Positions 24,907 to 33,821 of a stretch of 64,000 nucleotides of DNA are shown one piece after another. The translations under genes were made by a program, and so were the position numbers. Source of the stretch: Acidimicrobiia bacterium. GTDB lineage: Bacteria > Actinomycetota > Acidimicrobiia > IMCC26256 > JAOSJL01. The notes beneath the pieces were generated by a model that was not told the origin of the DNA, did not search any database, and saw only the letters and a program-made list of their open reading frames with translations. The stretch spans positions 682,001 to 746,000 of the forward strand of contig JAOSJL010000001.1 of assembly GCA_027494115.1 (NCBI GenBank). The letters are read 5' to 3'. How positions within the stretch are numbered: position 1 is the stretch's first letter; every line of letters starts with the position of its first letter.

Positions 24907-25608
24907 TCAGGTTCCGGAGGCGGCGCCGGCGCCCGGGGTCGCCAGCGGCTCACCCTTGGCCAGAGCATCGGCCAGGGCCAGGAACGTGTCGGCTCCGAGT
25001 TCGCCCGACGTGCGCAGGGCCACGTTCCCGTCGGCGTCGATGAACACCATGTAGGGGAACCCGCTGATCCCGTAGGCGCCGGCCGCACCGCTGTCGGCGT
25101 CGTCGGCGAGAGTGGGAAAGGCCCATCCCTCACCCTCGAGCCACGCGGAGGGCGGGTAGTTCTCCCTGTTGTCGTCGGTGGCGGTGGTGACACCCGTGAC
25201 CGTGACGCTCTCGGGCCAGTCGGGTGACGACGTGGCGGCCACGATTTGGGGTACCTCGTTCTGGCAGTGCGGGCACCAGTGCGCCAGGAACACGAGGATC
25301 TGCGGGCCCTGACCGCTGATGGCCACAGGCTCGCCGTCGAACGAGACGCCCTCGACCCGAGGGGCCGCTTGACCCACGGCGGCATCGCCCTCGCTGGCCT
25401 GGAACACGGCGAGCGGCTCACCGTCGACGGTGACCGGGGTGCCGATCTCACCGGAAACCTCTTCGGAGCCACGCGACGCCAGGACCGCCCACACGGCGGC
25501 GGCGACCACGACGGCACCGATCCCCACCCACAACCACGGCGACGTACCCGACGACCGTTGCGCCCGACCGGGCGCCCGGCGTCCGGCGGCGGTGCGCTTG
25601 TTGCTCAC
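24907..25608 (-). CDS. membrane-anchored thioredoxin-like protein (TlpA/DsbE type)
   Basis: This 233-residue protein has a basic start, one membrane anchor (WLWVGIGAVVVAAAVWAVLA, about 26-45) and an extracytoplasmic thioredoxin fold. The redox motif is HWCPHCQNE, and the cis-proline is in SGFPYMVF. A CPHC pair is common in oxidising or cytochrome-maturation thioredoxins. It is last in the operon with a DsbB-like protein (four-base overlap), a YcnI protein and a CopC-CopD fusion, suggesting thiol redox control during copper delivery or disulfide formation. Confidence 0.85.
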   Translation of the reverse strand: MSNKRTAAGRRAPGRAQRSSGTSPWLWVGIGAVVVAAAVWAVLASRGSEEVSGEIGTPVTVDGEPLAVFQASEGDAAVGQAAPRVEGVSFDGEPVAISGQGPQILVFLAHWCPHCQNEVPQIVAATSSPDWPESVTVTGVTTATDDNRENYPPSAWLEGEGWAFPTLADDADSGAAGAYGISGFPYMVFIDADGNVALRTSGELGADTFLALADALAKGEPLATPGAGAASGT

Positions 25609-26258
25609 GACGGTCCTCCCTCGGCGCCCTCTTCGGAAACGCCCTCTTCGGAAACGTTCTCTTCACCGGTGGGTTTCCGGTTCCACGCGGCGTCGAGGCC
25701 CAGGAGCGCGGCCACGGCGAGAAATCCGGCGAGCGACATATAGGCGATCGTCACGAACCCCGCCTCGGTGAACCACGGTACGGAACACGGAGCCTCCAGC
25801 GAGCATTCGAGGCCGTCGCCCAGGCTCGGATAGCGCTCCACGAGCACGTGGAACAGGGCCACCCCGGCGCCGAGCACGACGAAGGGCGCCGACAGGAGCC
25901 AAACCCCCGTGTCACGCCGCCACCAGCTCACAGCGAGGATGACGACGAGCGGGTACATGAGGATCCGCTGGTACCAGCACAACAGGCACGGCGTGAGGTC
26001 GGCGACCAGCGAGTAGTAGAGGCTGCCGAACGTGGCGGTGGCCGCCACGGCGAACGCCAGGGGCAACGCGGCGGGCCCGACCTTCTCGACGATGGCAGCG
26101 AGACCCGGACGCGAGCCGGGGACGATGAGAGCGATCACGGCGCCGACGAGGATCGCCAGTGTCAGCGCGTTGGCGAGGAAGGTGAGGGCCACGAAGAGGT
26201 TCGTGACAGCCTGTTCCGCATTGGTCATGAGCGCGGAGGTCATGAGCGCGGAAGTCAT
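25605..26258 (-). CDS. DsbB/BdbC-family disulfide bond formation membrane protein
   Basis: This 217-residue protein has about four to five hydrophobic segments. The first redox pair is LTPCLLCWYQRILMYPL, the hallmark of DsbB, and a second pair lies in LECSLEAPCSVPWF. Such proteins reoxidise a thioredoxin-like partner with quinone; the TlpA-like protein encoded next is the obvious partner. Three start codons occur in a row (26258, 26243, 26228) because of a 15-base tandem repeat giving MTSALMTSALMTNAEQ. The first overlaps the YcnI stop by four bases and is taken here. The C-terminal tail has a similar repeat of SEEG. Confidence 0.85.
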   Translation of the reverse strand: MTSALMTSALMTNAEQAVTNLFVALTFLANALTLAILVGAVIALIVPGSRPGLAAIVEKVGPAALPLAFAVAATATFGSLYYSLVADLTPCLLCWYQRILMYPLVVILAVSWWRRDTGVWLLSAPFVVLGAGVALFHVLVERYPSLGDGLECSLEAPCSVPWFTEAGFVTIAYMSLAGFLAVAALLGLDAAWNRKPTGEENVSEEGVSEEGAEGGPS

Positions 26259-27130
26259 GAGAGCGGACCGTTCGTGTCGTCCGGGGCCGAGTGCGACATC
26301 CGGCGCTGCGTGATGACCCGGGCCGTCACGCCGCCGACGATCAGGAGGACCGCGAGGCCGACCAGAACCGGCTTCCACCATTCCGAGCTGTCGTCCGTGG
26401 CGTCGTCGGATCCGTTCTCGGACCGCTCTTCGGTCAAGGGGCCTTCCTCGGCGAGGTTGTCGGGCGTGGCGCCTTCGACCTGGAGTACCGACGCCGGGAA
26501 CTCGAGCCTGGTGCCGTCGTCGGTGGGCTCCTGGATCCAGCGAACCTCCTCGCCGGACTCGTAGATCTGGACCGCTTTGAACACAAGGGTGGGCGTGTCG
26601 GGGACCGGACCGACCGTGATCACGAACTCCACGATCTCGTCTGGACCGGTGGGCCCCCCGGTCCAGACGAGCGCCGACACGTTCTCGAAGGTCTCGGGCG
26701 GCCCCGGCGCGGGCAGGGACGATGAACCGGTGTCGGTCGGAGCGCTGCTCGGAGGAGTGGTGGTCTCGGGGTGCTCCTCGCCATCGTGGACGGGAACGAT
26801 TGGAACACCCGACACCGAAGACGTTCCCTTCACACCCTCGTGTTCGGCCTCCACCGTCCAGCCCGTGGTCGGAACGACGCTGACGGTCTCGAAGACCTCG
26901 GGGAACACCAGCTCCACGCCGACCGTACCGACCTCGCGCTCGTTCGGGACCCGAACGGTCAGTATGGCGTCGTCTCCTGGTTCGACCGGAGCACCGTCGG
27001 CGGGTTCGACGTCGACATGGGCCGCCGCGGGCAGAACCGAGACCATGAGGATGCCCACCACCACGGCGACAGACATCGCTGCGCGCGTCCGTCGGTGGCG
27101 GTGGCCTCCGCCGGTGGCAGTGGTCATCAC
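26255..27130 (-). CDS. YcnI-domain copper-binding membrane protein
   Basis: This 291-residue protein has a signal peptide ending in LPAAA followed directly by HVDVEP, so the mature protein starts with histidine. That is the copper-binding residue of YcnI (DUF1775) domains, with Trp in TTGWTVEAEH and VWTGG supporting the assignment. A C-terminal membrane anchor (WWKPVLVGLAVLLIVGGVTA) follows a Ser/Asp-rich linker. It is encoded between the CopC-CopD fusion and the DsbB-like gene. YcnI proteins are copper chaperones or acquisition factors in relatives. The linker near TTTPPSSAPTDT is unusual within the domain. Confidence 0.85.
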   Translation of the reverse strand: MMTTATGGGHRHRRTRAAMSVAVVVGILMVSVLPAAAHVDVEPADGAPVEPGDDAILTVRVPNEREVGTVGVELVFPEVFETVSVVPTTGWTVEAEHEGVKGTSSVSGVPIVPVHDGEEHPETTTPPSSAPTDTGSSSLPAPGPPETFENVSALVWTGGPTGPDEIVEFVITVGPVPDTPTLVFKAVQIYESGEEVRWIQEPTDDGTRLEFPASVLQVEGATPDNLAEEGPLTEERSENGSDDATDDSSEWWKPVLVGLAVLLIVGGVTARVITQRRMSHSAPDDTNGPLS

Positions 27131-27182
27131 GTCTCCACCATCGTCGTCATCTCCGTCATCGTCATCATCGGAGTCATCGGAG
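27131..27182. repeat. short-repeat spacer between ycnI-like and copCD-like genes
   Basis: The 52-base gap is composed of imperfect GTCATC and GGAGTCATC units, the last repeated three times at about 27172-27190 and running into the stop of the upstream gene. It looks like simple-sequence expansion. No hairpin or promoter is evident. Confidence 0.5.
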
Positions 27183-29051
27183 TCATCGGAGCGGAACGAC
27201 GGTCGTCGCCGAAGCCTCGTCCACGCGGTCGAGCACGACCGTGACCGTGAGCTCCCAGTCTCCCGAGATCGGCAGGTCCATGCCGAATGCGGCGTAGTGA
27301 CCGGGCGCCAGGCGGCGGAGGCGGACCTCGCCGCCCGTGTCCCCGGGGGCGGAGGTGGCGACGAATGGTCCGATGTCTTTGTCGGGAAGCGTCAGCTCCA
27401 TGCGCATCTCCAGCACGTCGCGTTGGGTACCCGCGGGAGTCAGCGTCGTGGCGTGGACGTCGTTGAGCCCGGCCGTGGCGGGCGTGACCAGGATGTCGAA
27501 GGTCACCAGATCTGCCTCGACCAACGCCTCGTACGGCTCGGTGTCTTCGGAGCGTGCCGGCTGTGCGTTGACGAGAACCGCGGTGACGCCGAAGATCGCG
27601 ACCGCGAGCACGACCTCGACGGCGACGAGGCGTCGGAACCGCCCGGCCAGGTAGCGATCGGCCTCCCGTAACTCTTCAGGGGTGAGCTGGTCGTCGGCTT
27701 TGTCGTCGTCTTTGTCGTCGCCGTCCGCAACGGCAGGCTCGGCGGCACCGAGGTCGGCGGCGATGGCCACTCGGTCGTGCAGCACACGCCTGCTCATCGC
27801 CGCCACCACGAACAGGACGGCGAACACGACGAGCTTGACGATCAGGATCGTCCCGTAGTCAGTGCTGGTCAGCGCTCCGAACGAGCCGACCTGTCGCCAT
27901 GTCTGGAAGGAGCCGCTGAGAAACACGAGGAGAACCGCCCACGGAGCCATGGCCGAAAACCCGGTGACCGGGGGACCCATCGCTCGCCCCGAGGACCCGG
28001 GCAGCACGGCCACGAGCACGACGGCGAGACCGCCGATCCACGCCGCGATCCCGGCGAGATGGGCGACGTCGGCGGCCACGGCGCCGGCGACGACGATCCC
28101 GGTGGTGGCGTGACCGGCGACCGAGATCGTGAGCAGGCTCGCCAGTCCGACGAGCAGGGTCAGCGTCGTGAGAAGACCCGGCGCCCTCTTCCGTTCGCCG
28201 TCCGAACCTTCCGGCGCGGGGCGCGTCGCGGCGAGGATGATCGGAACAGTCGCGACGAGAAGCAATGTGCGTGCCGCGGCCGCTCGACCGAAGCGTGTGG
28301 CGAGGACGTCACCGATCAGGGAGGACGAGATCACGTCGCCGAGCGGAAGGCCTTCGGCGAACGCCCCCTGGAGACCCACCGCCGCCAGTGAGGCGGCAAC
28401 ACCGAGTCCCCACACGCACCAGAGCAGCCATCGAGTGCGCCGGAGCGGTCGGCCGGTCGGCCAGAGAACGAGAAGGAAGGCCAACGCTCCGAAAAGGACC
28501 GTCGTCGCCAGGAACACGGCCGCCCGGTCGACGGCGAACAGCACACCGACGGTCGTGCTGCCGCCTTCGGCCTTCAGCAGTGTCGAGCTCAACTCGTCGA
28601 GTTGGGTGGTCGTGGCCTCCGACTCGCCGACACGGAAGGTGAACGCGCCGCGCACGGGGTGCGAATCGTCCGACACGACACGCCAGGTGACGACGTATCC
28701 GCCGGTGTCGAGCTGCCCGGGGATGTCGACCGTCACCGTGCTGTCGGCGCCGTCGAGTCGGCCCGTCGACCCGAGGCCGACCCGCCGACCGTCACTGTCG
28801 AAAAGGCGTACACCACCGAGATCGGCCGTCACCGGCTCGGTGAAGCGCAGGACGATCTGATCGGGTGACTCCTCGATGCGGGTGTCCGGTGACGGATCAG
28901 ACCCGACCAGCACCGCGTGGGCCCCTGCGGGATCAGCCGTGACGAGGAGCGAGACGAGTGCCACGGTCGCGCCGAACAGCGTTGCGACGACGAACGCGGC
29001 CGCGCGGGAACCGATGGTCGGTCGGCGTGACCTGAGGAGGGGTGTGTGCAC
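27183..29051 (-). CDS. CopC-CopD fusion protein, copper resistance/uptake
   Basis: This roughly 622-residue protein joins an extracytoplasmic CopC domain to a CopD membrane domain. After the signal peptide the mature chain begins HAVLVGSDPSPD, and the second copper ligands are in SDDSHPVRGAFTF, matching the His/Asp/His site of CopC. About eight membrane segments follow, with an acidic cytoplasmic loop (DGDDKDDDKADDQ) and a C-terminal extracytoplasmic beta domain. The GTG at 29051 has GGAG seven bases before it, so it is preferred to 29096. The fusion probably imports copper toward periplasmic or cytoplasmic cuproenzymes. Confidence 0.86.
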   Translation of the reverse strand: MHTPLLRSRRPTIGSRAAAFVVATLFGATVALVSLLVTADPAGAHAVLVGSDPSPDTRIEESPDQIVLRFTEPVTADLGGVRLFDSDGRRVGLGSTGRLDGADSTVTVDIPGQLDTGGYVVTWRVVSDDSHPVRGAFTFRVGESEATTTQLDELSSTLLKAEGGSTTVGVLFAVDRAAVFLATTVLFGALAFLLVLWPTGRPLRRTRWLLWCVWGLGVAASLAAVGLQGAFAEGLPLGDVISSSLIGDVLATRFGRAAAARTLLLVATVPIILAATRPAPEGSDGERKRAPGLLTTLTLLVGLASLLTISVAGHATTGIVVAGAVAADVAHLAGIAAWIGGLAVVLVAVLPGSSGRAMGPPVTGFSAMAPWAVLLVFLSGSFQTWRQVGSFGALTSTDYGTILIVKLVVFAVLFVVAAMSRRVLHDRVAIAADLGAAEPAVADGDDKDDDKADDQLTPEELREADRYLAGRFRRLVAVEVVLAVAIFGVTAVLVNAQPARSEDTEPYEALVEADLVTFDILVTPATAGLNDVHATTLTPAGTQRDVLEMRMELTLPDKDIGPFVATSAPGDTGGEVRLRRLAPGHYAAFGMDLPISGDWELTVTVVLDRVDEASATTVVPLR

Positions 29052-29117
29052 GAGGAAGCTCCGTCCGCCAGCGTAGCGATGGTCGCACCCGGTCACGGGG
29101 GCGCGAACATTGCCTCG

Positions 29118-30256
29118 ATGGACGCCGAACCCACTTTCACACGTTCACGAGCGACGGGTCGGAGCGGATCCGGCGGGAACCGGCGACGCCGGATGCCGAG
29201 GTTCGGTGCGGCGGCACTCGCGATCGTTCTCGGCACGATCATCGTCCTGGGGAGCGCGGCCCCGGCCGCCGCGCACGGCGTCGGCGGCGTCGAGCCTTCG
29301 AACTACGAGACAACGATTCGCGGAGTGGAGCCGTCGACAGTCGGCGTGCAGGTCCACGTGCGGGACACCGGCGACTCGATCGAACTCGTTGCCGACCCCG
29401 ACGTCGAAGTGATCGTCCTCGGCTACGAGGACGAGCCCTACCTGCGTTTCGACGCCGAGGGTGTGTCCGAGAACAGGAACTCCCCGCGGTGTTCCTCAAC
29501 CGGTCACGCGACACGCGAAAGAGCGCTCCCCCCGAGTACGACGCGAGTACAGAACCCGACTGGCGCCGGATCTCGAACGGTCACAGCGCCACGTGGCACG
29601 ACCACCGTGCTCACTGGATGGGAGCCAACGACCCGCCGGCCGTGCGGGACGACCCCGGGAACCGGCACGTGGTCATCGAGGACTGGGAGATCCCGATCGT
29701 CGTCGACGGCACGGAAGCCGCTGTGCGCGGTGACGTCACGTGGGTTCCCGGGCCGGCTGTGTGGCCCTGGGTCCTCGTCGCGCTCACGTTGTTCGTCGCG
29801 GCGATCGCGCTCGGGCGCACGCGGCGCTGGCCGACGGTTCTCGTTGTGGAGCTGGTTCTACTCGTGGCGCTCGAGACGTCACACATCGTCGGCCTGTGGC
29901 TCGGGACCACCGGGACGCTCGGCACCCAGGTCGAAGCGAACGTCTACTCGTTCCTCGGTGTCCTTCTCGGCGCGTACGCGCTGTGGCGCCTCGCGCGACG
30001 CCCCGATCCCTACGACGCAACCCCCGCTGCCCTCGTGGCCGCGATCGTTCTTTTCGTGGCGGGCGGTCTCGCCGACATCTCCACGCTCGGCTCCTCCCAG
30101 CTCCCCACAGCGCTCGCCCCCGTTCTGGCGCGTCTCGGGGTGGCGGTGTCACTGGGAGCAGGCGCGGGTGTCGCTACGGTGGCCGCCATGCGTCTACGAC
30201 GCCCGGGGGGTGCAGCGTCCGCCCGTGCGTCGCGTCTGCGCGGTCGCGCGGCGTGA
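29118..30256 (+). CDS. exported membrane protein of copper locus, unknown function, one frameshift
   Basis: The first frame encodes a signal peptide (MPRFGAAALAIVLGTIIVLG) and mature start HGVGGVEPSNYETTI, again beginning with histidine. At the run of four C at 29482-29485 the frame is lost. One extra C gives NSPAVFLNRSRDTR and an open frame with three or four membrane segments to 30256, for a protein near 380 residues. The start is uncertain; ATG codons at 29118 and 29193 are possible and neither has a clear ribosome site. The gene is divergent from copCD and overlaps the cation-diffusion gene by four bases. An amino-terminal His suggests metal binding. Confidence 0.7.
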
Positions 30257-31160
30257 GCGGACACACCCACAGCCACGCGCCGAAGAGCGCGTCGGGTCGT
30301 CACCGACGACCGCTCCTCATCGCGTTCGGCCTCACGCTCGTCGTCCTCGTCGCCGAAGCGATCGTGGGGATGATCACCGGCTCCCTCGCACTGATGTCGG
30401 ACGCGGCCCACATGCTCACCGACGCCGTCGGCATCGGCATGGCCCTCGCCGCCGCACAACTCGCGACGCGACCGAGTAACGCCCGGCACCGGACGTTCGG
30501 CTGGTACCGCCTCGAAATCCTCGCCGCCCTGGCGAACTCCGTTCTGCTCTTCGGTGTCGCGATCTACGTGCTCGTCGAGGCGATCCGACGGTTCAGTGAC
30601 CCGGTCGAGATCGACGGCCTCCCCGTTCTGATCGTGGCCACCGTCGGCCTCGTGGCCAACGTGATCTCCATGGCGCTGCTGCGCCGCGGCTCGGCGGAGA
30701 GCCTGAACGTCCGAGGCGCCTATCTCGAGGTGATCGCGGACACGTTGGGCTCGGTGGGGGCGATGGTGGCCGGGATCGTTCTCGTCACGACCGACTGGCC
30801 CTACGTGGACCCGATCGTGGGTCTGGCCATCGGCGTGTTCATCATCCCCCGCACGATTCGCCTGGCCGGCCAGGCTCTCCGGATCCTGGTCCAGGCCGCG
30901 CCTCCTCGATGGATCTCGACGGCATGGCCTCCAACCTCGAGGCGATCGACGGGGTCGTCGACGTCCACGATCTGCACGTGTGGACCCTCACCTCCGACAT
31001 GGAGGTCGCCACGGCCCACGTGATGGTGTCCGCCCGCACGGACACCCACGGCGTGCTCGACCAGGCCCGCGCTCTCCTGGCCGACGAGTACGGGATCGAT
31101 CACGCCACGCTCCAGATCGAACCCGACGACCACGTGGGCTGCGACGAACACGGCTGGTAA
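30253..31160 (+). CDS. cation diffusion facilitator (CzcD-like), one frameshift
   Basis: The GTG at 30253 overlaps the preceding TGA. The first 216 codons encode a CDF transporter with six membrane segments, an N-terminal His motif GHTHSH, the metal site SDAAHMLTDAVG and its partner ADTLGSVGAM. The frame breaks near 30898-30908; adding one base (for example a C at 30901) joins it to MDLDGMASNLEAIDGVVDVH and the cytoplasmic domain ending CDEHGW. The corrected protein is about 302 residues. It exports zinc, cobalt or another divalent ion. Its place beside copper genes suggests a wider metal-homeostasis cluster. Confidence 0.85.
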
Positions 31161-31162
31161 CC

Positions 31163-31193
31163 ATCTTCAGAGCGCCTCAGATCTTCAGAGCGC
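31163..31193. repeat. 13-bp direct repeat at the end of the permease gene
   Basis: ATCTTCAGAGCGC occurs at 31163-31175 and again at 31181-31193. The duplication spans the stop codon of the minus-strand permease gene, so the last codons and stop context are copied just beyond the gene. It lies between convergent genes. Confidence 0.6.
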
Positions 31194-32016
31194 GCCGTGT
31201 CCACCAGCGCCGCGTGTCGCGTGCGCCGAGAACGACGAAGAAGATCAAGACCGCCGTGGCCGACATCGACGCACCGGCTGCAACATCGAAGTGCCAACTC
31301 GCCAGAAGACCCGCGACCACGGCGACGCTTCCGAACACCACCGAGGCGACCATGACCATCGGCACACGACGGGCCACGAGCGTGCCGGTGGCAGGCGGCG
31401 CCACGAGGAGCCCGAACACGAGCAGCGTACCGACCGCCTGGAACGACGCCACCACGACGAGTGCCACCAGAATCAACAGCAACGTGCGGGTGAGCGCCGG
31501 ACGCATTCCGAGCGTGGCGGCCTTCCGTTCGTCGAAAGCCAGGGCCAGCAGCGGTCGGTGCAACGCGGCGACGGCGAGGAGCGCCACGAGCGCCGACACG
31601 GCGAGCAGGCGCAGTTGAGCGTCGTCGACACCGAGCACGTCGCCGAAGAGAAACGCCGTGATCTCGGTGGCGAACGACCCCTCCCGGGACACGATGATCA
31701 CGCCGAGCGCGAGCATTCCGACAAACAGCAGTCCGACGCCCGCGTCCTCGCGTAGATCCGTTCGCTTCCCGACGACGGACACACCGGCGACGATCACGGC
31801 CGCTCCCATTGCCGCGCCGAGTGTGACGCTGAATCCGGCGACGAAGGCCACCGCGATTCCGGGCAGAACCCCGTGGGCGAGCGCGTCACCGATGAACGTG
31901 AGACCGCGCAGCACCACCCATGTGCCCACGACGGAACACAGCACCACCACGAGAAGACCCGCTACGAGAGCGCGCTGCATGAACTCCGGCTCGAACGGCT
32001 CGACGAGCCAGCTCAC
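31177..32016 (-). CDS. zinc/manganese ABC transporter permease (ZnuB/MntB-like)
   Basis: This 279-residue protein has about eight hydrophobic segments and matches the ABC-3 permease family. Family marks are VVGTWVVLRGLTFIGDALAH at the N terminus, GALLGVDDAQLRLL-like loop and DERKAATLGMRPALTRTLLL. It forms the channel of a divalent-metal importer with the binding lipoprotein (four-base overlap, 32013-32016) and the divergent ATPase. Metal choice between zinc and manganese cannot be made from the permease. Confidence 0.9.
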   Translation of the reverse strand: MSWLVEPFEPEFMQRALVAGLLVVVLCSVVGTWVVLRGLTFIGDALAHGVLPGIAVAFVAGFSVTLGAAMGAAVIVAGVSVVGKRTDLREDAGVGLLFVGMLALGVIIVSREGSFATEITAFLFGDVLGVDDAQLRLLAVSALVALLAVAALHRPLLALAFDERKAATLGMRPALTRTLLLILVALVVVASFQAVGTLLVFGLLVAPPATGTLVARRVPMVMVASVVFGSVAVVAGLLASWHFDVAAGASMSATAVLIFFVVLGARDTRRWWTRRALKI

Positions 32017-32996
32017 GACGAACCACCGTCCGACATCTCCTGGGCCCGGCCCAGTGCGTCGGCGATTCGCCGAGCGTTGGTGAGGATCAGATCGCGGTAG
32101 GTGCCGCCGCCCAGAGAACCCGTTGCGATCTCAACGATCTCGATGTCGCCGTTCGCCTCGTCGGCCACAGTTCGCGCCAGCGTGTCGGATGCCGTGTTCC
32201 CGACGAAGAGCGCGGGGACCCCGGCGTCCTCGAGCTCTCCGACGAGGTCGTCGAGGTCGGAGGCACTCGGCTCGGCGAGTGTGGAGCCACCCGGCACCAC
32301 CACACCCACGATGTCGAAGCCGTAGCGGTCGGCAAAGTAGCCGAAGGCGTCGTGGTCGGTCGCGAGCAGCCGGTCCTCGGCGGGGACCACGCTCAGAATC
32401 TCCCTCACCTCGGCGTCGAGACCCCTCAGAGCATCGGCCCGGTCGCGGGCGCGTGTGGTCCATCCACCCCCGGGATCGGTCTCGTCGAGGCGGTCCCCGA
32501 TGATCTCCACGGCACGAGCCATTCGCAGCGGATCCAGCCAGAAGTGCGGATCGTCGGCGCTCTCGTCGGCGCTCTCGTCGGCACCATCGCCGGCACCATC
32601 GCGGTCCTCGCCGTGCACACCGAAGGGGATCGGATCGACGAGAGGTGCCAGTTCGAGGATCGGCACGCCGTCTTCTGCGGCCCGTTCGAGGACGGACGTC
32701 AGCCCGGCTTCCAGGCCGAGGCCGTTGGCGACCACGAGATCGGCGCCTTCCACCTCGGCGATCTGGCGGGCGGAGGGCTCGAAGGAGTGCGGGTCGGCGC
32801 CCTCGGGCATCAACGTCACGACCTCGGCGTCGGCGCCGACCAACTGCTCCACGACACCGCCCAGGACGTCGGTCGTCACCACGATGTTCGGGCCGCCTCC
32901 CGTGTTGTCCGTGGCGGTGCCGGTGCCGCATGCCGCGAGAGCCGCCAGGGCTATAATGAGAATTGTTCTCAAACCCGTCATGGGAATGATTCTCAT
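32013..32996 (-). CDS. zinc/manganese-binding ABC transporter lipoprotein (ZnuA/TroA-like)
   Basis: This is a 327-residue cluster 9 binding protein with a lipoprotein signal (MRIIPMTGLRTILIIAL, lipobox LAAC). Metal ligands are likely His in ADPHSFEPSARQ, His in DDPHFWLDP and His in TDHDAFGYFADRYG. The flexible metal loop is acidic (DGADESADESADD) instead of His-rich. At the fourth-ligand position the usual Glu is replaced by FVGNTASD. The ATG at 32996 has AGGAGGAGAGG shortly upstream. Two Fur-type boxes overlap the first 14 codons. Zinc is the more likely cargo because the adjacent ATPase ends in a His-rich tail, but manganese remains possible. Confidence 0.86.
   Translation of the reverse strand: MRIIPMTGLRTILIIALAALAACGTGTATDNTGGGPNIVVTTDVLGGVVEQLVGADAEVVTLMPEGADPHSFEPSARQIAEVEGADLVVANGLGLEAGLTSVLERAAEDGVPILELAPLVDPIPFGVHGEDRDGAGDGADESADESADDPHFWLDPLRMARAVEIIGDRLDETDPGGGWTTRARDRADALRGLDAEVREILSVVPAEDRLLATDHDAFGYFADRYGFDIVGVVVPGGSTLAEPSASDLDDLVGELEDAGVPALFVGNTASDTLARTVADEANGDIEIVEIATGSLGGGTYRDLILTNARRIADALGRAQEMSDGGSS
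32957..32971. promoter_or_regulatory. Fur/Zur-family box 1
   Basis: TGAGAATTGTTCTCA is a perfect 7-1-7 inverted repeat of the Fur/Zur type. It abuts a TATAAT (32952-32957), a perfect -10 hexamer for the plus-strand ATPase gene. Binding here would block that promoter. It also lies inside codons 9-13 of the binding-protein gene on the other strand. Confidence 0.75.
32981..32995. promoter_or_regulatory. Fur/Zur-family box 2
   Basis: TGGGAATGATTCTCA is a 7-1-7 repeat with one mismatch, 24 bases from box 1, so two dimers would lie on similar faces of the helix. It sits between the two divergent start codons and could control both genes. The Fur-family gene at 24380 is a candidate for the binding protein. 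Confidence 0.7.
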
Positions 32997-32998
32997 CG

Positions 32999-33817
32999 AT
33001 GCCCTCTCCTCCTGCAAGTCCCGCATCTCCGGCCACGTCCGATGCGGCCGTCGCGGCCCGCGATCTGCGTCTCGCCTACGCACGCGAGGTCGTCTTCTCC
33101 GTGAAGCACCTCGACATCCCCGCGGGCCAGGTCACGGCGCTGATCGGGCCCAACGGGGCGGGGAAGTCCACACTGCTCGATGCGGTGGCGGGGCTCCTGC
33201 GCCCGGTCGCGGGAACCCTCGAGGTCCTCGGAACCGGGGAACGAGGCCACCGGCCCCGCGTCGCTCTCGTCCCCCAGTCGACCCACCTCGATGAGGCTCT
33301 GCCGATCACGGTGGCCGAGGTCGTGGCGATGGGTCGCTATCCCCGGCGGGGCCCGTTCCGACGCTTCGGACCCTCCGACCGGGCAGCAACGGCGCACGCG
33401 ATGGAACGACTCGACGTGGCCGCGCTGTCGGGGCAGCGGATCACCGAATTGAGCGGCGGACAGCGACAGCGGGTACTCGTGGCTCAGGGTCTGGCCCAGG
33501 AAGCGGACCTACTGCTCCTCGACGAGCCGGTGACCGGTCTCGACCTCACGTCGCGCCAACGGATCCTCGACGTGCTGACCGACGCGCGCCGCGAAGCTCA
33601 GACCGTCGTGTTCTCGACCCATGACCTGCGCGACGCGGCGTTCGCCGACCACGTGCTGCTGCTACGGGGCGGCGTCCTGGCTGAAGGCCCACCGTCAGCC
33701 GTGCTCACCGAGGACAACCTCGCCGAGGCCTACGGTGGCCGCTTCCTCCGGGTCGGCGACGGGTTTCTCGTCGATGACGCCACCCACCACACCCACGACG
33801 GTCCGCACGACCACTGA
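32999..33817 (+). CDS. zinc/manganese ABC transporter ATP-binding protein (ZnuC-like)
   Basis: This 272-residue ATPase has Walker A GPNGAGKST near residue 47, the ABC signature ELSGGQRQRVLVAQ and Walker B LLLLDEPVTGLDL. The first 20 residues are a Pro/Ser/Ala-rich leader, so the true start may be downstream. The C terminus THHTHDGPHDH is His-rich and could bind zinc. The gene is divergent from the binding protein with only two bases between the proposed starts, so promoters overlap the start regions and the Fur-type boxes. Confidence 0.88.
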   Translation: MPSPPASPASPATSDAAVAARDLRLAYAREVVFSVKHLDIPAGQVTALIGPNGAGKSTLLDAVAGLLRPVAGTLEVLGTGERGHRPRVALVPQSTHLDEALPITVAEVVAMGRYPRRGPFRRFGPSDRAATAHAMERLDVAALSGQRITELSGGQRQRVLVAQGLAQEADLLLLDEPVTGLDLTSRQRILDVLTDARREAQTVVFSTHDLRDAAFADHVLLLRGGVLAEGPPSAVLTEDNLAEAYGGRFLRVGDGFLVDDATHHTHDGPHDH

Positions 33818-33821
33818 CCGG

